A stretch of DNA of 64,000 nucleotides from contig CANBNG010000002.1 of the NCBI GenBank assembly GCA_947370975.1, positions 1 to 64,000 of the forward strand, read 5' to 3'. A program made the position numbers and the translations under genes. Below the pieces are notes generated by a model. The model ran no database searches. It was not told the origin of the DNA and saw only the letters and a program-made list of their open reading frames with translations. Below, one piece after another: positions 61,816-64,000 of the stretch. Every line of letters starts with the position of its first letter. Position 1 is the stretch's first letter. The DNA comes from Beijerinckiaceae bacterium (GTDB taxonomy: Bacteria > Pseudomonadota > Alphaproteobacteria > Rhizobiales > Beijerinckiaceae).

Positions 61816-61918
61816 TTTTGACTCCCTCATCCATGGAAGGCCCAGTCTTGATGGTTCTGACAGTCGTTAACTGAGCTTTCAAAAGTGCTTTTTTTATAAA
61901 TAGGACTGCGTCGCAAAA

Positions 61919-61932
61919 TTGCGATGCATCAA
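61919..61932. promoter_or_regulatory. FixK/FNR-type box (copy 2)
   Basis: TTGCGATGCATCAA fits TTG(A/C)-N6-(T/G)CAA and differs from copy 1 in one base. Its centre is about 88 bp before the DUF3141 ATG, so a start site 41 bp downstream would leave a leader of about 47 bases. It also lies about 105 bp upstream of the zeta gene. The flanking DNA is AT-rich. Confidence 0.6.
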
Positions 61933-62013
61933 GGAGCGCGCGAATTTTTTCTAAAATTCCCTCGGCATCTTTTTTGGCAGAGTTCGCGTTTCATTTTTTG
62001 GAGAGTGAATCAT

Positions 62014-64000
62014 GGTCGATTTCAAGATGCCGTTGAGTGATATGAATCCCGCGTTCGTCGCATCTGCGTTCTGGGTTGATGCTGTCCAGAGATCCATTCT
62101 CATGCTGGATACGCTACGCCAGCGTGGCAATATATATATCGAGCAATCCGAGAATATCGCGCCGCACGTTCTCTCGTTCGAGCCCGAATTGATCATGGAT
62201 GGGCGCGAGTTGGAGCGCCCGGTGAATTATCTTCTCGTGCGCATGATGCCGCCTGATGGCGTGACAGTAGATCGCACGAAGCGTCCCTTTATTATCTTCG
62301 ATCCCCGTGCAGGCCATGGGCCAGGCATTGGCGGGATGAAGCAGGACAGTGAAATAGGCGTTGCAATGCGCGCCGGCCATCCCTGCTATTTCGTCGGCTT
62401 TCTGCCCGCGCCCGTTGAAGGACAAACCATTGAAGATGTCTGCGCGGCAGAGGCGCAGTTCGTCGCGCGGGTGATTGAGCTCGAACCCCAAGCCAAGGCA
62501 AAGCCGTGCCTGATCGGCAATTGTCAGGCGGGATGGCAGATCATGCTGATGGCGGCGATCCGTCCAGATCTTCCCGGCCCGATCATTCTGGCTGGTTCGC
62601 CGCTGTCCTATTGGGCGGGCCTGCGGGGAAAAAATCCCTTGCGCTACCTCGGCGGTCTTCTTGGGGGCACGTGGCTGACAGCGCTCGCAGGCGACCTCGG
62701 GAATGGCGTCTTTGACGGCGCGAATCTTGTGGCAAATTTCGAAAGCCTGCATCCAGACAATACCTATCTTGAGAAGGCCTATAACGTCTATTCCAAGATC
62801 GACACGGAGCCGCGGCGCTTTCTGGATTTTGAAGCCTGGTGGGGCTCGCCTGTTCTCCTTGAAGCCAATGAGATGCAGTGGATCGCCGATAATCTATTCG
62901 TCGGCAACAAGCTTGGCTCAGGGGCGATCACGACAAGCTTTGGCGAGCGCGTCGATCTCCGCAACATTACCTCCCCGATTATCGTGTTCTGCTCATGGGG
63001 CGATGATATTACGCCACCTCAACAGGCTTTGGGGTGGCTGCTCGATCTCTACGAAGATGTCGATGATCTCATCCAGACCGGACAGACAATTGTCTACACC
63101 GTGCACGAGACGATCGGTCACCTTGGCATTTTCGTGTCTGGGAAGGTGGCCACGAAAGAGCATGCCGAATTTGCCTCCTGCATCGACATGATCGATCTGC
63201 TGCCGCCCGGGCTCTATGAGGCGGTCATGACGGAGGCTGGTCCGCAGACGGCGCGCGCCGATCTCGTCGAAGGGAAATATCTGTTCGCGCTGGAGCCGCG
63301 CACGCTTGATGATATCAGGGCCTTTGGGGTCAACAGCCCGGAGGATGACGCGCGCTTTGCGACCGTGGCGCGTGTGTCGGATGTCAATAAAGGGCTTTAC
63401 CGCGAGTTTGTGTCGCCGCTCGTGCAACGCATGTCCAACCAGGCGAGTGCGCGCTTGCTGCGACAAATGCATCCCCATCGACTTCGCTTTTCCGCCATAT
63501 CGGATCGCAACCCTGCCGCGCCGATGATTTCCTGGGCGGCGAATATCGTGCGCGCGAACCGCCATGCCGTAGGCGATGAGAATCCGCTGCGTCAGATCGA
63601 GGGTGTGATAGCCAGTCAGATGGCATTGTCCCTGAAGCTGTGGGGCGATACGCGCGATGCGCTGACTGAACAGATATTTCTTTCAACCTATGCTTCGCCC
63701 CTGCTGCAGGGTCTGGTCGGGCTGAGGGGCAGCAAGGATCAAGCCCATATCGTGCGGGATGTGACGCGGCGCAGTTCTGCGCGTGAGATGCGCGCTCAAT
63801 TGATGGCGGATATGGATCACGGCGACATGACGGATGCGATTTTGCGCTCTGTTGTCTATATCGCAGGCGGCGGAGGTGGTGGCCCGGACGAGCGGTCCTG
63901 GTCCACGCTTAAACGGATCAGCGCCACGCTGCCGCCAAATCTGAAAGTCGGCACGGAGCGATTCAAGGAGTCCATGCGCAAGCAGTTTCTGACGTTGCGG
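62014..64000 (+). CDS. DUF3141 protein, PhaC-like alpha/beta hydrolase (incomplete at window end)
   Basis: The frame is open from ATG 62014 (TGGAGAGTGAATC upstream) to the end of the window, at least 662 codons. The N-terminal half is an alpha/beta-hydrolase related to polyhydroxyalkanoate synthases: the nucleophile box is CLIGNCQAGW (Cys at ~170), the aspartate is in FCSWGDDITPPQQ (~329) and the histidine in HETIGHLGIFVSGKVA (~368). DPRAGHGPGIGGMKQDSEIG is a DUF3141 mark. The function is not established. Its neighbours (PPK2, zeta, epsilon-like) and the FixK-like box suggest a role in storage-polymer or energy metabolism at low oxygen. Confidence 0.9.

Noticed and set aside
61911..61924. TCGCAA-AA-TTGCGA inverted repeat as a separate operator
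   Set aside because: It overlaps the FixK-like box at 61919 and occurs once only; the FixK reading explains the conserved bases better.
1..64000. CRISPR arrays, tRNA or rRNA genes, or a complete prophage
   Set aside because: No regularly spaced repeats, cloverleaf-like sequences or phage structural genes were noticed, although a tRNA could be missed by eye.

Overview
The window looks like a chromosome segment of a GC-rich alphaproteobacterium, most likely a member of the Hyphomicrobiales (Rhizobiales). The clues are a thiOSGE cluster behind a TPP riboswitch, an alphaproteobacterial F1-ATPase inhibitor zeta subunit (DUF1476), FixK-type boxes, a DUF3141 protein beside PPK2, and many orphan tripartite-tricarboxylate (TctC) binding proteins. 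No rRNA, tRNA or CRISPR array was seen.

Layout. 1-465: tail of a frameshifted unknown gene. 943-3950: thiO-thiS-thiG-thiE on the minus strand behind a TPP riboswitch. 4196-10051: integration hotspot with a frameshifted large serine recombinase, two overlapping tyrosine recombinases with two unknown partner genes, and the tail of a third integrase. 10213-13529: two-subunit molybdenum hydroxylase. 13600-16922: nested insertion sequences (ISNCY split by IS3-like material that is itself hit by IS30) carrying an AT-rich nucleoside hydrolase. 17014-20133: exported 5'-nucleotidase, a thiD remnant and a decayed IS3/IS407-group element. 20249-24778: CHASE2 adenylate/guanylate cyclase divergent from a TPR/beta-barrel protein and a FecR protein. 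24937-32880: a scarred region (IS5 tail, DUF427 protein with a recombinase-derived end, truncated LysR, broken substrate-binding protein, truncated cupin, sulfatase relic) that still holds an intact alkylsulfatase, an NtaA/DszA-type flavin monooxygenase and a TctC protein.

32882-51714 is a large, well-preserved catabolic region. A TctC protein and an amidohydrolase face a minus-strand operon: TRAP transporter (P, Q, M), D-2-hydroxyacid dehydrogenase, M24 peptidase-like protein and a gamma-resorcylate-decarboxylase-like amidohydrolase. An IclR regulator sits between this operon and a tightly coupled plus-strand operon: cyclase/amide hydrolase, cupin, SDR, 3-hydroxyacyl-CoA-dehydrogenase-like enzyme, five-part branched-chain-type ABC importer and a beta-keto acid cleavage enzyme. 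Both operons are preceded by matching pairs of 17-bp inverted-repeat sites whose centres are 21 bp apart. This suggests one IclR regulon for import and breakdown of an unidentified organic acid, and it is the best candidate here for an undescribed pathway.

51721-58717 holds small exported proteins, an acyltransferase, a membrane protein and an RND efflux pair. 58936-64000 holds a broken membrane gene, PPK2, an unknown 170-aa gene, an ATP synthase epsilon-like gene with an in-frame stop, the zeta inhibitor and a DUF3141 protein. Two nearly identical FixK/FNR-like boxes lie in its two divergent intergenic regions, which points to a low-oxygen energy regulon.

Four copies or half-copies of a hairpin sequence (528, 4196, 25290, 32469) are linked to the 3' end of the serine recombinase and look like attachment-site scars that tie together the rearranged parts of the window. 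All calls come from reading the sequence by eye; no database search was run.
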